Below, piece by piece: positions 34,131 to 42,276 of a stretch of DNA of 62,104 bases (the stretch's first letter is position 1; each line of letters starts with the position of its first letter). The DNA comes from Robinsoniella sp. GTDB lineage: Bacteria > Bacillota > Clostridia > Lachnospirales > Lachnospiraceae. The stretch is taken from assembly GCA_022788205.1 (NCBI GenBank), contig JALEVQ010000024.1:1-62104 (forward strand), read 5' to 3'. A model generated the notes under the pieces. It was given only the letters and a program-made list of their open reading frames with translations. It did not search any database and was not told the origin of the DNA. A program made the position numbers and the translations under genes.

Positions 34131-34155
34131 TAAATTTCTATAGGAGGTGTTTCAA

Positions 34156-34464
34156 GTGGACGAAAGAAAAACGGCATTGATCTTTAAAGCGTTCTGTGAT
34201 GAAAATCGTATCCGCATTTTGAAAATGCTCCGAAACGGTGAAAAGTGCGCCTGTAAAATACTTGATGAGCTTAATGTTACTCAGCCAACATTATCTCATC
34301 ATATGAAGATCCTCTGTGATTCCGGAATTGTGATTGGCCGCAAGGAAGGGAAATGGATGCACTACTCTATTTCGGCGGATGGTGCAAAGGTTGCTGCGGA
34401 TTTGCTAAAGGAACTAACCACCGTTACAGGCGGAAGCGAAGAGAAGTCGTGTTGTGAAAAGTAA
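34156..34464 (+). CDS. arsR: ArsR-family metalloregulator
   Basis: A 102-residue ArsR/SmtB repressor. The winged helix is ILDELNVTQPTLSHHMKILC, and the CxC pair in EKCACKIL matches the arsenite-binding ELCVCDL position of ArsR. A CC pair near the end is extra. The start is GTG at 34156 with GGAGGT 7 bases upstream. It begins the arsenic set of arsP, a thioredoxin-like protein and arsC. A strong promoter and matching palindrome lie directly ahead. Confidence 0.88.
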   Translation: MDERKTALIFKAFCDENRIRILKMLRNGEKCACKILDELNVTQPTLSHHMKILCDSGIVIGRKEGKWMHYSISADGAKVAADLLKELTTVTGGSEEKSCCEK

Positions 34465-34551
34465 GCCAAGTCAAAACTTTTCTGCGCGACTTCCTTTAAA
34501 ATCTATAAATAGATATATTTGAATATATTTATGATTGAAAGGGGCTTTTTC

Positions 34552-35565
34552 ATGGAAACGATAAAAACAGCGTGGGATTTCTTTCAAAATGAAATCCTCG
34601 GTATGAGGTGGCTGAATCGACTGATGAGTACAATTCTGAATGCTTGTGGCTTAGACACAACAGGCAGGATTGGCGGCAGCGTTCAGTTTTTTATCTATGA
34701 TACCATTAAAATCATGGTTCTGTTGGGCGTTTTGATTTTGATGATCTCATATATTCAGAGTTATTTTCCGCCTGAGAGGACAAAAAAGATACTCGGAAGA
34801 TTTCACGGGATTTGGGCAAATATACTTGCCTCTCTGCTCGGAACAGTAACACCGTTTTGCTCCTGTTCATCGATCCCGTTATTTATTGGATTCACAAGTG
34901 CAGGACTTCCACTTGGAGTTACCTTCTCGTTCCTCATTTCCTCTCCGATGGTTGATCTCGGAAGCCTTGTACTGTTAATGAGTATTTTCGGGTGGAAGGT
35001 AGCAGTCATTTATGTTGCGCTTGGTCTTGTGATTGCCGTTGCGGGCGGTACGCTGATTGAAAAACTGCATCTTGAAAATCAGGTGGAAGAATATATCCGC
35101 AGCGGACGGTCACTTGATGTTCCGCAGGAGGAGCTGCATTTCAAAGACCGCTTGAAATATGCGTGGGAGCAGGTCGTTTCCACCGCTAAAAAGGTTGCAC
35201 CTTATGTCCTGATCGGTGTGGGTATCGGAGCGATCATTCACAACTGGATTCCCGAAGAATTTATCGTAAAAGTTCTCGGTGACAAGAATCCTTTTGGTGT
35301 GTTTCTTGCCACAATTGCAGGTGTTCCTATGTACGCTGATATATTTGGTACAATCCCGATCGCAGAAGCCCTGCTTTCAAAAGGTGCATTACTTGGCGTG
35401 GTGCTGTCCTTTATGATGGCAGTTACAACGCTTTCTCTGCCGTCAATGATAATGCTGCGCAAAGCGGTAAAACCGAAGCTGCTCGGTATCTTCATTGCAA
35501 TCTGCACAATAGGAATTATCATTGTAGGCTATGTCTTCAATGTGATACAGCCAATCATTATATAG
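34552..35565 (+). CDS. arsP: ArsP/YraQ-type permease
   Basis: A permease of about 337 residues in the DUF318/SO_0444 group with 8-10 hydrophobic helices. TPFCSCSSIPLFIGF contains the Cys pair typical of ArsP, which exports trivalent organoarsenicals; a second half repeats the fold (AGVPMYADIFGTIPI). Close relatives move copper or other metals, so the ion is inferred from the ArsR and ArsC neighbours. The ATG at 34552 is preferred because of AAAGGGG upstream. The next gene is 15 bases away. Confidence 0.82.
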   Translation: METIKTAWDFFQNEILGMRWLNRLMSTILNACGLDTTGRIGGSVQFFIYDTIKIMVLLGVLILMISYIQSYFPPERTKKILGRFHGIWANILASLLGTVTPFCSCSSIPLFIGFTSAGLPLGVTFSFLISSPMVDLGSLVLLMSIFGWKVAVIYVALGLVIAVAGGTLIEKLHLENQVEEYIRSGRSLDVPQEELHFKDRLKYAWEQVVSTAKKVAPYVLIGVGIGAIIHNWIPEEFIVKVLGDKNPFGVFLATIAGVPMYADIFGTIPIAEALLSKGALLGVVLSFMMAVTTLSLPSMIMLRKAVKPKLLGIFIAICTIGIIIVGYVFNVIQPIII

Positions 35566-35580
35566 AAATTGGAGGATAAT

Positions 35581-35961
35581 ATGATGTCATTATTTAACTT
35601 TGGTAAGAAAAAGGAAGAAGAAAAGAAAACTTCCGTGTGCGCTTGCAACTGCGGCTGTCCTGCAAATGAAATCGATGAAATCACAAATGATTGCTGCTCT
35701 GAATCAAAAGAAGGTATTTGCTGCATAAAAGTCTTAGGAGCAGGGTGTAAATCGTGCCATGAGCAGTATGAAAATGCAAAAGAAGCTGTGAAAGCAATGG
35801 GATTGTCTGTGGAAGTGGAATATATCACTGATATGCAAAAGGTTATGGAATACGGAGTGATGAGTATGCCAGCCATTGTAGTCAATGAAAAAGTTGTATC
35901 TATGGGTAAGGTGCTGAAAGCCATTGATGTAGAAAAATTGCTGCATAAATTAGGCTTCTAG
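35581..35961 (+). CDS. Thioredoxin-like protein with Cys-rich start
   Basis: A 126-residue protein. Residues 45-126 form a small thioredoxin fold of the redox-active disulfide protein 2 type, with GAGCKSCHEQ as the active site and MPAIVVNEKVVSMGK as the cis-Pro region. Residues 15-45 are rich in Cys (CACNCGC, then DCCSES and GICC), a probable soft-metal or arsenite-binding tail. In this operon it may reduce ArsC or pass arsenite to ArsP. GGAGG lies 4 bases before the chosen ATG. Confidence 0.8.
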   Translation: MMSLFNFGKKKEEEKKTSVCACNCGCPANEIDEITNDCCSESKEGICCIKVLGAGCKSCHEQYENAKEAVKAMGLSVEVEYITDMQKVMEYGVMSMPAIVVNEKVVSMGKVLKAIDVEKLLHKLGF

Positions 35962-36023
35962 GGGGTATATCGTAATGCTGTTTCTTGTGAAAATAGCGAA
36001 CAACACGAAAGGATGGTTTGAGA

Positions 36024-36440
36024 ATGAATAAGAAGAAGGTTGCTTTTCTCTGCGTACACAACTCGTGTCGCAGTCAGATTGCAGAAGCACTCGGTAAACA
36101 TTTACGGGGTCGGGATTTCGTTTTTTACTCTGCCGGCACGGAGACGAAGCCACAGATAAATCAGGATGCTGTTAGGCTGATGAAACAGATTTACGGGATA
36201 GATATGGAACAAACGCAGTATAGCAAAACTTTTGATCAAATTCCCACTCCTGATATAGCTATCTCAATGGGCTGTGATGTCGGGTGTCCGTATATCGGCG
36301 GAGCTTTTGATGATAACTGGGGGCTTCAAGACCCAACAGGGCAAAGTGATGAAGGGTTTATTGAAGTAATCAAACAGATTGAACAGAAAATAAGAAACTT
36401 ATATATCAGCGAGATTGACGGTCTGATACAGAAAATCTAG
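36024..36440 (+). CDS. arsC: Thioredoxin-type arsenate reductase
   Basis: A 138-residue LMW phosphatase-fold arsenate reductase. The P-loop is CVHNSCRSQ, and MGCDVGCPYIGG holds the two further Cys of the thioredoxin-coupled type. TPDIAISMGCD and NWGLQDPTGQ are family motifs. It reduces arsenate to arsenite, with electrons probably from the preceding thioredoxin-like protein. A short ORF at 35975-36031 overlaps the start and may be incidental. The ATG at 36024 is preceded by AAAGGATGG. Confidence 0.9.
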   Translation: MNKKKVAFLCVHNSCRSQIAEALGKHLRGRDFVFYSAGTETKPQINQDAVRLMKQIYGIDMEQTQYSKTFDQIPTPDIAISMGCDVGCPYIGGAFDDNWGLQDPTGQSDEGFIEVIKQIEQKIRNLYISEIDGLIQKI

Positions 36441-36462
36441 GAAGACAACGCCATTGGAAGAT

Positions 36463-36753
36463 TTATTTCTGAGCGATAGGGTCAGGAGTGTTCTTGGTTT
36501 CGGTGCAGAGAAAAAGGGAGAATTCTTCCGGATGGGAGGCGCAGAAAAATTCGATGCGAGTGCAGGCAGATTCAAAGAGCCGGGCTTTGATTGTTTGTTT
36601 TTGGGGTGAGGGGAGTGCATCCAGGGCGATGGTCTGTTCGTCTGGAAGAATGAGTTGGGACGGCAATAACACTTTTTCTTTTTGACTTCTCACAAAAGAT
36701 ACCAGAGTTCCTTTTTCTTCCTTCTTTTTTATTCTATGTAGTACAGAGCGCAA
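36463..36753 (-). CDS. Possible small protein opposite recombinase 2
   Basis: A minus-strand frame of up to 97 codons fills the gap between arsC and recombinase 2, reading like a protein (GTLVSFVRSQKEKVLLPSQL, later TIKARLFESACTRIEFFC). No known domain is recognised. The start is unresolved: the TTG at 36753 lacks a good ribosome site. It may be an excision or regulatory factor of the element, but this is only suggested by position. Confidence 0.35.
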   Translation of the reverse strand: MRSVLHRIKKKEEKGTLVSFVRSQKEKVLLPSQLILPDEQTIALDALPSPQKQTIKARLFESACTRIEFFCASHPEEFSLFLCTETKNTPDPIAQK

Positions 36754-36833
36754 AAGAACTGTTTTTTGAACATGAAAAGAAAGGGGATAGAAATAAAATA
36801 GAGTGATGAGAGGAGATGAAAAAGGAGTAGCAG

Positions 36834-38102
36834 ATGCAGACAGCAGCAGCGTATGTCCGTGTGTCAACGACGGATCAAATCGAATTTTCTCCAGACAGTC
36901 AGATTAAGAAAATCACCGAGTATGCAGACAGCCATAGAATGGTGCTTCCAAAGCAGTATATTTTTCTCGATGAAGGACTCAGCGGAAGGAATGCGCAGAA
37001 TCGCCCCGCTTTTATGAAAATGATTGGCATGGCAAGACAGAAACCGAGACCGTTTGATGTGATCTTGCTGTGGAAATTTTCACGGTTTGCGAGAAACCGC
37101 CAAGATAGTATTTTGTATAAATCAATGCTGCGCAAGGAATGTGGCATTGAGGTGATCTCGATCACAGAGCAGCTTTCGCAGGATCCCACTGCGATCTTGA
37201 TTGAAGCACTTCTTGAGGCGATGGATGAGTATTACTCCGTTAACCTGGCACAGGAGGTCAGGCGTGGCATGAATGAAAAATTTTCAAGGGGCGGTGTCGT
37301 GTCGATCCCGCCCTTTGGCTATAAGATGGGCGAGAATAAATTTGAGCCAGATGAAGAAAAGGCGGCATTGGTCCGTAAGATCTATCAAGATTTTCTGGGC
37401 GGGAAATCATGCCGGCAGATTGCAGCGCATCTGAACGAGATGGGGGTGCGCACAAACAGGGGAAATCGTTTCGAGAGCCGAAATATCGAGTATATTTTGG
37501 AAAATCCAACTTATACAGGAAAGATGCGCCGCAGTCAAAATGGATCAAACCGTGCAAAACGTTTTTACGGTACAGAGCAAGTAACCATTGTAAATGGTAC
37601 CCATGAGCCGATCATCCCGGAAGAGATGTTCCAGAAGGCACAAGAGAGGATGCGAAGCAGAAACAAGATGGGCAGATCACACAGAGAGACTTCCGCATCA
37701 GGCACAGACTTTATGCTGCGTGGTCTGGTGCGTTGCGGCAGTTGTGGCGCTGTCCTGACACGGACAGAAAAAGGAAAAGCATTGCAGTGCCATAAATATA
37801 CAAAAGGACAATGCCATGACAGTCACTATGTCAGGATAGAACAGATCCAACAGATGGTGCTCGCCAAAATAGAGGAGGATCTGGCAGAGGAGGACGGGCG
37901 AGAAGAGATCAGAGCAGAACTTTGTCTGAAAGACGGCAAAAAAAAGAAAGAAAAAGTCTCGATTCAGTGGAGCAGCCTCATCAAAATCCTGAAATCCGAA
38001 AGCGCCAGTGAAAGGCAAAAAAATGAGATTTTGCGCTGTTTTGTCGATAAAATTGTATTTGACAGAAAAAAGGAGACGATTCAGATCTACTATTATCTGT
38101 AA
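36834..38102 (+). CDS. Large serine recombinase 2 (element integrase)
   Basis: A 422-residue serine recombinase. The N-terminal resolvase domain starts AAAYVRVSTTDQ with catalytic Ser, followed by WKFSRFARNRQDS. The recombinase domain has GGVVSIPPFGYK and NPTYTGKMRRS. A zinc ribbon is CGSCGAVL plus CHKYTKGQC. It is SpoIVCA-sized and lies inside the 8.3-kb element, making it the probable enzyme that cut cotJC at GGGACCTCC. thiC sits between it and the right attachment core. AAAGGAG precedes the ATG. Confidence 0.9.
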   Translation: MQTAAAYVRVSTTDQIEFSPDSQIKKITEYADSHRMVLPKQYIFLDEGLSGRNAQNRPAFMKMIGMARQKPRPFDVILLWKFSRFARNRQDSILYKSMLRKECGIEVISITEQLSQDPTAILIEALLEAMDEYYSVNLAQEVRRGMNEKFSRGGVVSIPPFGYKMGENKFEPDEEKAALVRKIYQDFLGGKSCRQIAAHLNEMGVRTNRGNRFESRNIEYILENPTYTGKMRRSQNGSNRAKRFYGTEQVTIVNGTHEPIIPEEMFQKAQERMRSRNKMGRSHRETSASGTDFMLRGLVRCGSCGAVLTRTEKGKALQCHKYTKGQCHDSHYVRIEQIQQMVLAKIEEDLAEEDGREEIRAELCLKDGKKKKEKVSIQWSSLIKILKSESASERQKNEILRCFVDKIVFDRKKETIQIYYYL

Positions 38103-38113
38103 AAAGCAATTTC

Positions 38114-38142
38114 TTGACTTAGAGTTTCTCTTATGCTAAAAT
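38114..38142 (+). promoter_or_regulatory. thiC promoter
   Basis: TTGACT (38114-38119), a 17-base spacer and TAAAAT (38137-38142) lie just before the TPP riboswitch. Confidence 0.75.
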
Positions 38143-38156
38143 GAATAAAACAAAAA

Positions 38157-38243
38157 AGTGGGGAGCTTGTGGAAACAGGCTGAGAGTAAGCTGTATCGCT
38201 TTGACCCATAACCTGATTTGGATAATGCCAACGTAGGGATGCT
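38157..38243 (+). promoter_or_regulatory. TPP riboswitch
   Basis: The aptamer is recognised by GGGGAGC at the start, CTGAGAGTAAGC in the pyrimidine-sensing arm, TTTGACCCATAACCTGATTT and the 3' GATAATGCCAACGTAGGGA segment, all in the right order and spacing. Binding of thiamin pyrophosphate would favour the terminator downstream and shut off thiC. Confidence 0.95.
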
Positions 38244-38250
38244 TTGATAG

Positions 38251-38292
38251 ACTGCGAGATGCGATTTTGGCATTTTGCAGTTTTTTCTTTTT
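38251..38292 (+). terminator. Riboswitch expression-platform terminator
   Basis: ACTGC (38251-38255) pairs with GCAGT (38277-38281) around an inner ATGC/GCAT stem, followed by TTTTTTCTTTTT. It ends 90 bases before thiC and is the likely switch element of the TPP aptamer. Confidence 0.85.
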
Positions 38293-38383
38293 GACCCTTA
38301 AAATCACGGAGGAAAAGTCCAAGAGGGCGAAACAGCCAGAAAATATAGATATCATTTGGACTGAAAGTGCAAGGAGGAAAAAT

Positions 38384-39694
38384 ATGGAAAATTATACAAC
38401 ACAGATGGATGCGGCGAGAAAAGGGATTGTGACCCCTCAGATGCAGATTGTCGCTGAGAAGGAAAAATTTGATGTAGAAGAGCTGCGCGAACTGATCGCA
38501 AAGGGAGAAGTGATCATTCCGTGCAATAAAAAGCATACTTCCATCCACCCGAGCGGTGTGGGCGCTAAGCTGACAACAAAAATCAACGTAAACTTAGGAG
38601 TGTCCCGTGACTGGAAAGATGTAAATATGGAATACGAGAAAGTTCGCTCGGCAGTGGAGATGGGGGCAGAAGCCATCATGGATTTGAGTTCCTACGGTGA
38701 CACGAGAAGCTTCCGCAGAAAGCTGACAGAGGAGTGTCCAGCTATGATCGGAACGGTTCCGATCTACGACGCGGTGGTATATTACCACAAAGCGCTTGGC
38801 AAGATCACCTCGGAAGAGTGGATCGACATTGTGCGCATGCATGCGGAGGATGGAGTGGACTTTATGACCATCCACTGTGGAATGAACCGTGCAACGGCGG
38901 CGCGTTTTAAAGAGAACAAGCGTCTGATGAATATTGTCTCCAGAGGCGGATCGATTATGTTTGCGTGGATGGAGATGACAGGAAAGGAAAATCCATTCTA
39001 TGAGCATTTTGATGAGATCCTTGATATCTGCCGTGAGTATGATATTACGCTGAGTCTGGGGGATGCGTGCCGTCCTGGCTGTATCGCAGATGCCACAGAC
39101 ACAGCTCAGATCGAGGAGCTGATCACGCTGGGAGAGCTGACAAAACGCGCATGGGCAAAAGATGTGCAGGTGATGATTGAGGGACCGGGACATATGCCGA
39201 TGAACCAGATCGCGGCAAATATGGAGATCCAGAAGACACTGTGCCACGGCGCGCCATTCTATGTGTTAGGACCTCTGGTGACAGACGTAGCTCCGGGATA
39301 CGATCACATCACTTCAGCAATCGGAGGAGCCATCGCAGCAGCATCAGGTGCAGCATTTTTGTGCTATGTGACACCGGCAGAGCATCTGCGCCTGCCAAAC
39401 GCCGCTGATGTAAAAGAAGGAATCATCGCGGCAAAGATCGCTGCTCATGCCGCTGACATCGCAAAGGGCGTGAAAGGTGCAGCAGACTGGGATTACAAGA
39501 TGAGCGAGGCGAGAAAACGCCTTGACTGGGAGGCAATGTTTGCTCTGAGCATGGATCCGGAGAAGGCACGCCGCTACCGCGCCGAGGCAAAACCAGAGAA
39601 AGAGGACACCTGCAGTATGTGCGGAAACTTCTGTGCAGTAAAAAATACGAACCGTATTTTGGACGGAGAGATCGTCACCATCTTCGATGAATGA
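38384..39694 (+). CDS. thiC: Phosphomethylpyrimidine synthase ThiC
   Basis: A 436-residue radical SAM enzyme that rearranges aminoimidazole ribotide into the pyrimidine HMP-P of thiamin. Diagnostic blocks are [43 protein letters not shown] and the C-terminal cluster motif CSMCGNFCA. The start at 38384 has AAGGAGG ahead. It lies inside the cotJC-interrupting element, an uncommon cargo, with no other thi gene in the window. It ends 28 bases before the right attachment core. Confidence 0.96.
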   Translation: MENYTTQMDAARKGIVTPQMQIVAEKEKFDVEELRELIAKGEVIIPCNKKHTSIHPSGVGAKLTTKINVNLGVSRDWKDVNMEYEKVRSAVEMGAEAIMDLSSYGDTRSFRRKLTEECPAMIGTVPIYDAVVYYHKALGKITSEEWIDIVRMHAEDGVDFMTIHCGMNRATAARFKENKRLMNIVSRGGSIMFAWMEMTGKENPFYEHFDEILDICREYDITLSLGDACRPGCIADATDTAQIEELITLGELTKRAWAKDVQVMIEGPGHMPMNQIAANMEIQKTLCHGAPFYVLGPLVTDVAPGYDHITSAIGGAIAAASGAAFLCYVTPAEHLRLPNAADVKEGIIAAKIAAHAADIAKGVKGAADWDYKMSEARKRLDWEAMFALSMDPEKARRYRAEAKPEKEDTCSMCGNFCAVKNTNRILDGEIVTIFDE

Positions 39695-39703
39695 TAGAGA
39701 TTT

Positions 39704-39817
39704 CTATCTCTCTTTGCAGTTGGGACCTCCGTACTGCGTGAGAATAATCTGGGCGATTTTTGCGTTCGGAGTTTTGATATTTACAGGATATTGTAATCTT
39801 TTTTCATAGTTCCACAT
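39704..39817 (-). pseudogene. cotJC: cotJC 5' portion, truncated at attachment core
   Basis: The minus strand from the ATG at 39817 encodes MWNYEKRLQYPVNIKTPN and reaches TQYGGP, matching the CotJC N-terminus. After GGP the frame enters the element and stops 5 codons later at 39704-39706. The GGA GGT CCC codons are the attachment core shared with 31422-31430, where the rest of the gene continues in the same frame. It starts 3 bases after the cotJB stop, completing a cotJA-cotJB-cotJC operon. Confidence 0.88.
39722..39730. other. Attachment core, right (attR candidate)
   Basis: GGGACCTCC is identical to 31422-31430. On the inner side lies CTATCTCTCTTTGCAGTT (39704-39721), an arm that mirrors the left inner flank. 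On the outer side is cotJC codon 29 and upstream. Confidence 0.75.
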
Positions 39818-39820
39818 AGA

Positions 39821-40195
39821 TTAATAACAACCTCCTTCCCAGGGCCACGGCTGCTGCACCCATTCCCAGGAGCGGCTTGCACTGTCGAGCGCAGTATCGA
39901 CGGTCAGAGGACCATACAGCATCGCATACTGCCTCAGAGCGGTAGTTCGCTTCTCGGCGTTTTCGCGGTAAAAAGCCATCGCTTTTTCGTCGTCAGGGTG
40001 GGTGTCGAGGTAGAGTAAAAGATCATTCACAGCAAAGCTGACTTCATTGATATACTGCATCAGTTGAGCGCGGGAAAGATTTTGAAGAGAGGAGGAGCAG
40101 GAAGGAGAAGGTGTGGTATTCCTCTCTGGCATACTTCTCTGGCAGCTGCAGTTTGCAGCTGTCCTCTGTGTGGGACGCTGAGCGCTGTAATTCAT
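39821..40195 (-). CDS. cotJB: Spore coat protein CotJB
   Basis: A 124-residue CotJB. The core is LMQYINEVSFAVNDLLLYLD followed by THPDDEKAMAFY, YGPLTVDTA and the terminal WEWVQQPWPWEGGCY, a strong family signature. Residues 1-35 form a Cys- and Ser-rich extension. The ATG at 40195 overlaps the cotJA stop as ATGA, so translation is coupled. CotJB belongs to the mother-cell-made spore coat with CotJA and CotJC. Confidence 0.9.
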   Translation of the reverse strand: MNYSAQRPTQRTAANCSCQRSMPERNTTPSPSCSSSLQNLSRAQLMQYINEVSFAVNDLLLYLDTHPDDEKAMAFYRENAEKRTTALRQYAMLYGPLTVDTALDSASRSWEWVQQPWPWEGGCY

Positions 40196-40398
40196 ACGCA
40201 TTTTCCCCCTTTCCGCTTTCCACAGAACGGAAGACAAAGTTCAGGGAAAATCGTTCCCACTTGCAATGCTTTGTCGAGGCGGAAGGTTTTTCCAAATGAT
40301 TGCATCGGGACATAAGCCATGGCAAGCGGGAGTTGGGACAGCTCCATCTGGTCAAAAGAGCGGGAGCGGTCACATCCGCAGTTTGATGAATAGTTCAT
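40192..40398 (-). CDS. cotJA: Spore coat-associated protein CotJA
   Basis: A 68-residue CotJA. The family signature LAMAYVPMQSF is followed by GTIFPELCLPFCG. The N-terminus is Cys-containing and polar. AGAGGAG lies 6 bases before the ATG. It is the first gene of the cotJ operon. Confidence 0.9.
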   Translation of the reverse strand: MNYSSNCGCDRSRSFDQMELSQLPLAMAYVPMQSFGKTFRLDKALQVGTIFPELCLPFCGKRKGGKCV

Positions 40399-40427
40399 AG
40401 GAACTCCTCTGAAAAAGAATTTACTAT

Positions 40428-40455
40428 ATGGTATGTTTTTTTAAGAAATGATGTG
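40428..40455 (-). promoter_or_regulatory. Candidate sigma-E-type promoter of cotJ
   Basis: On the minus strand CATACCAT (40435-40428) resembles the sigma-E -10 box CATACAAT, with TCATTT-like bases about 13 positions upstream. It lies 30 bases before cotJA, as expected for a mother-cell sporulation operon. The -35 box is weak. Confidence 0.45.
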
Positions 40456-40542
40456 AAAGAAAGATTCTATATTTCTATTTTGACTTTTTTGTGGTATGAT
40501 GAAACAACATGGAGAAAAATCCGAGAAAGGATATGACGAAAA

Positions 40543-41748
40543 ATGTCAGAATGGATGAAAAAAACGAAAAAGAAGATAGTGCTGTGGGTGGACACCATCA
40601 AGGATACCTTGGGAGATTGGATTGTCGTGAAAGCAGACTATTACGACTACAACTTGCTGCTGGTCATCATTCTGCTCAACTGCTTTGGACTTTTGATGCT
40701 GTACAGCACGAGTGCTTACCGCGCGCAGGCAGACATGGAGTCGGACATGTTTTACTTCAAAAAGCAGTTTTTGATTTTTCTTGGCAGTCTTGTGCTTGTG
40801 GCGGTCTTGTCCGTGGTAGATTACCACAAATATATGAAGTGGGTGGTTCCGCTTTACATTGCCTCAAATGTGCTGCTCGTCGCCACGAAGTTGATCGGGC
40901 GGGAAGTGAACGGGGCAAAACGGTGGATCTATATCGGACCGATCTCATTTCAGCCGGCGGAACTGGCAAAGCTGGCGACCATTCTGTTCTTGGCTGTCGT
41001 GATCGTCAAGGTCGGGTATCTGATGGATGGCTTGAAAGCTCCGGCGATCGTGATGGCATGTGGGGCAGTGCCGTCACTGTTTACGTATGTGTTCACAAAG
41101 AATCTGAGCACAGCGCTGATCATCGCCGGGATCACAGTGATGATGGTTTTCGTGGCACATCCGAAGACCGCTCCGTTTGTCGGATTTGCGGCCGCAGTGG
41201 TGGCACTTGCAGCTGTATTAGTGGCGGTGATCGCGGCGACGATGGATGTGGGCGAAGGGACATTCCGAATAACGCGTATCCTAGTGTGGCTGAATCCGGA
41301 AAATTATATGTCGGGCGATGGGTATCAGATCATGCAGGCACTGTATGCGATTGGCTCCGGAGGGTTCTTTGGAAAAGGACTTGGAAACAGCACGCAGAAG
41401 CTGCAAGCACTGCCAGAGTCACAAAATGATATGATTTTTTCCATTATCTGTGAGGAGCTGGGATTGTTTGGGGCGCTGATCGTGACGATTTTGTTTGCGT
41501 TTTTGCTGTATCGTCTCATGTTCATCGCCAAGAATGCACCGGATCTTTTGGGATCTCTGATTGCAGTGGGGATTTTTGCTCACATCGCACTGCAGGTCGT
41601 CTTAAACATGGCGGTTGTGACAAATGCGATCCCTACAACGGGAGTGACGCTTCCTTTCATCAGCTACGGGGGAACCTCGCTGTTGTTTTTGATGGCGGAG
41701 ATGGGAATTGCGCTCGGGATATCGAGGCAGATTCGATTAAAAAATTAA
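40543..41748 (+). CDS. rodA: RodA/FtsW/SpoVE-family glycan polymerase
   Basis: A 401-residue SEDS protein with about ten membrane helices. Motifs include LLMLYSTSAYR early, GAKRWIYIGPISFQPAELAK, GKGLGNSTQKLQALPESQND and a C-terminal GVTLPFISYGGTSLL. SEDS proteins polymerise peptidoglycan from lipid II with a partner penicillin-binding protein. I favour RodA because no division genes surround it, but FtsW or SpoVE cannot be excluded. The ATG at 40543 follows GAAAGGA. Confidence 0.85.
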   Translation: MSEWMKKTKKKIVLWVDTIKDTLGDWIVVKADYYDYNLLLVIILLNCFGLLMLYSTSAYRAQADMESDMFYFKKQFLIFLGSLVLVAVLSVVDYHKYMKWVVPLYIASNVLLVATKLIGREVNGAKRWIYIGPISFQPAELAKLATILFLAVVIVKVGYLMDGLKAPAIVMACGAVPSLFTYVFTKNLSTALIIAGITVMMVFVAHPKTAPFVGFAAAVVALAAVLVAVIAATMDVGEGTFRITRILVWLNPENYMSGDGYQIMQALYAIGSGGFFGKGLGNSTQKLQALPESQNDMIFSIICEELGLFGALIVTILFAFLLYRLMFIAKNAPDLLGSLIAVGIFAHIALQVVLNMAVVTNAIPTTGVTLPFISYGGTSLLFLMAEMGIALGISRQIRLKN

Positions 41749-41945
41749 AGAAATATCTGCTTTCTGGCAGGGAGCGAAAGGATATTTTCTGGAAAAACGG
41801 GAAAAGGTTTTTTGGAAAATGTTCTTTCGCTTTTTTTGTGTCATCGGACAGTATCTCGTGTTCTTTTATGATCCAGAAAAGCCCTCTGCGCAGCGAATCG
41901 TGTTCGCTGAAATGGTGGCGGCGAAGAAATATTGGAAAAAGGGTA
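41749..41945 (+). other. Stretch between rodA and fab promoter
   Basis: An open frame runs through most of this stretch. The segment from the ATG at 41819 to the TAG at 41954-41956 would give 45 residues, hydrophobic then charged (MFFRFFCVIGQYLVFFYD). The ribosome site is poor and its end overlaps the fab promoter, so I do not call it a gene. Confidence 0.3.
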
Positions 41946-41986
41946 TTGACAAATAGAGAGAACAACCATATACTTTGAATATCAAA
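41946..41986 (+). promoter_or_regulatory. fab operon promoter with FabT-like operator
   Basis: TTGACA (41946-41951), a 17-base spacer and TATACT (41969-41974) form a strong promoter. TTTGAATATCAAA (41974-41986) overlaps the -10 and start, and resembles the FabT site TTTGANNNTCAAA. More TTTGAAAT-type half-sites follow to about 42018. Repression by a FabT/MarR-type protein encoded elsewhere is likely. Confidence 0.75.
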
Positions 41987-42040
41987 ATATTTGAAATTTG
42001 AAATATTTGAAATAAATAAGAAATAAAGGAGAAATTTAAA

Positions 42041-42268
42041 ATGTTAGAGAAAATAAAAGAAATGATTGCAGAGCAGTTAAATTGTGAGGCAGTTACGATC
42101 ACAGAGGAGACTTCTTTTAAGGAAGATTTAGGAGCAGATTCTCTGGATTTATTTGAGTTAGTGATGGCTCTGGAAGACGAGTACGGAGTAGAAATTCCAG
42201 CAGATGATCTGACAGAACTGACAACGGTCGGCAGTGTGATGAAATATCTGGAACAGAAACTTTCATAA
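42041..42268 (+). CDS. acpP: Acyl carrier protein
   Basis: A 75-residue acidic four-helix acyl carrier protein. The phosphopantetheine Ser lies in GADSLDLFELVMALED near residue 36. It carries growing acyl chains for every Fab enzyme. AAAGGAG precedes the ATG. It is the first gene after the fab promoter, and a stem-loop after it may protect or terminate the short, abundant message. Confidence 0.97.
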   Translation: MLEKIKEMIAEQLNCEAVTITEETSFKEDLGADSLDLFELVMALEDEYGVEIPADDLTELTTVGSVMKYLEQKLS

Positions 42269-42276
42269 ATAGAAGT

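Larger units (their letters stand above)
31422..39730. mobile_element. 8.3-kb serine-recombinase element splitting cotJC
   Basis: The element is bounded by a 9-bp direct repeat GGGACCTCC, with starts 8,300 bp apart. Removing one unit joins cotJC in frame: codons 1-29 to 39730, then GGP and the rest. Joining the inner ends gives left arm CTATCTCTCTTTGCAGTTG (39704-39722), which matches the reverse complement of the right arm (31431-31449) at 15 of 19 positions, the dyad expected of a serine-integrase attP. Cargo: oleate hydratase, TetR, ArsR, ArsP, thioredoxin, ArsC, recombinase 2 and thiC. It resembles skin-type elements of sporulation genes. Confidence 0.8.

Noticed and set aside
35975-36031. 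18-codon ORF overlapping the arsC start
   Set aside because: Could couple translation, but there is nothing beyond a G-rich stretch upstream to support it.
41819-41956. 45-codon ORF after rodA
   Set aside because: Weak ribosome site, overlap with the fab promoter, no recognised family.
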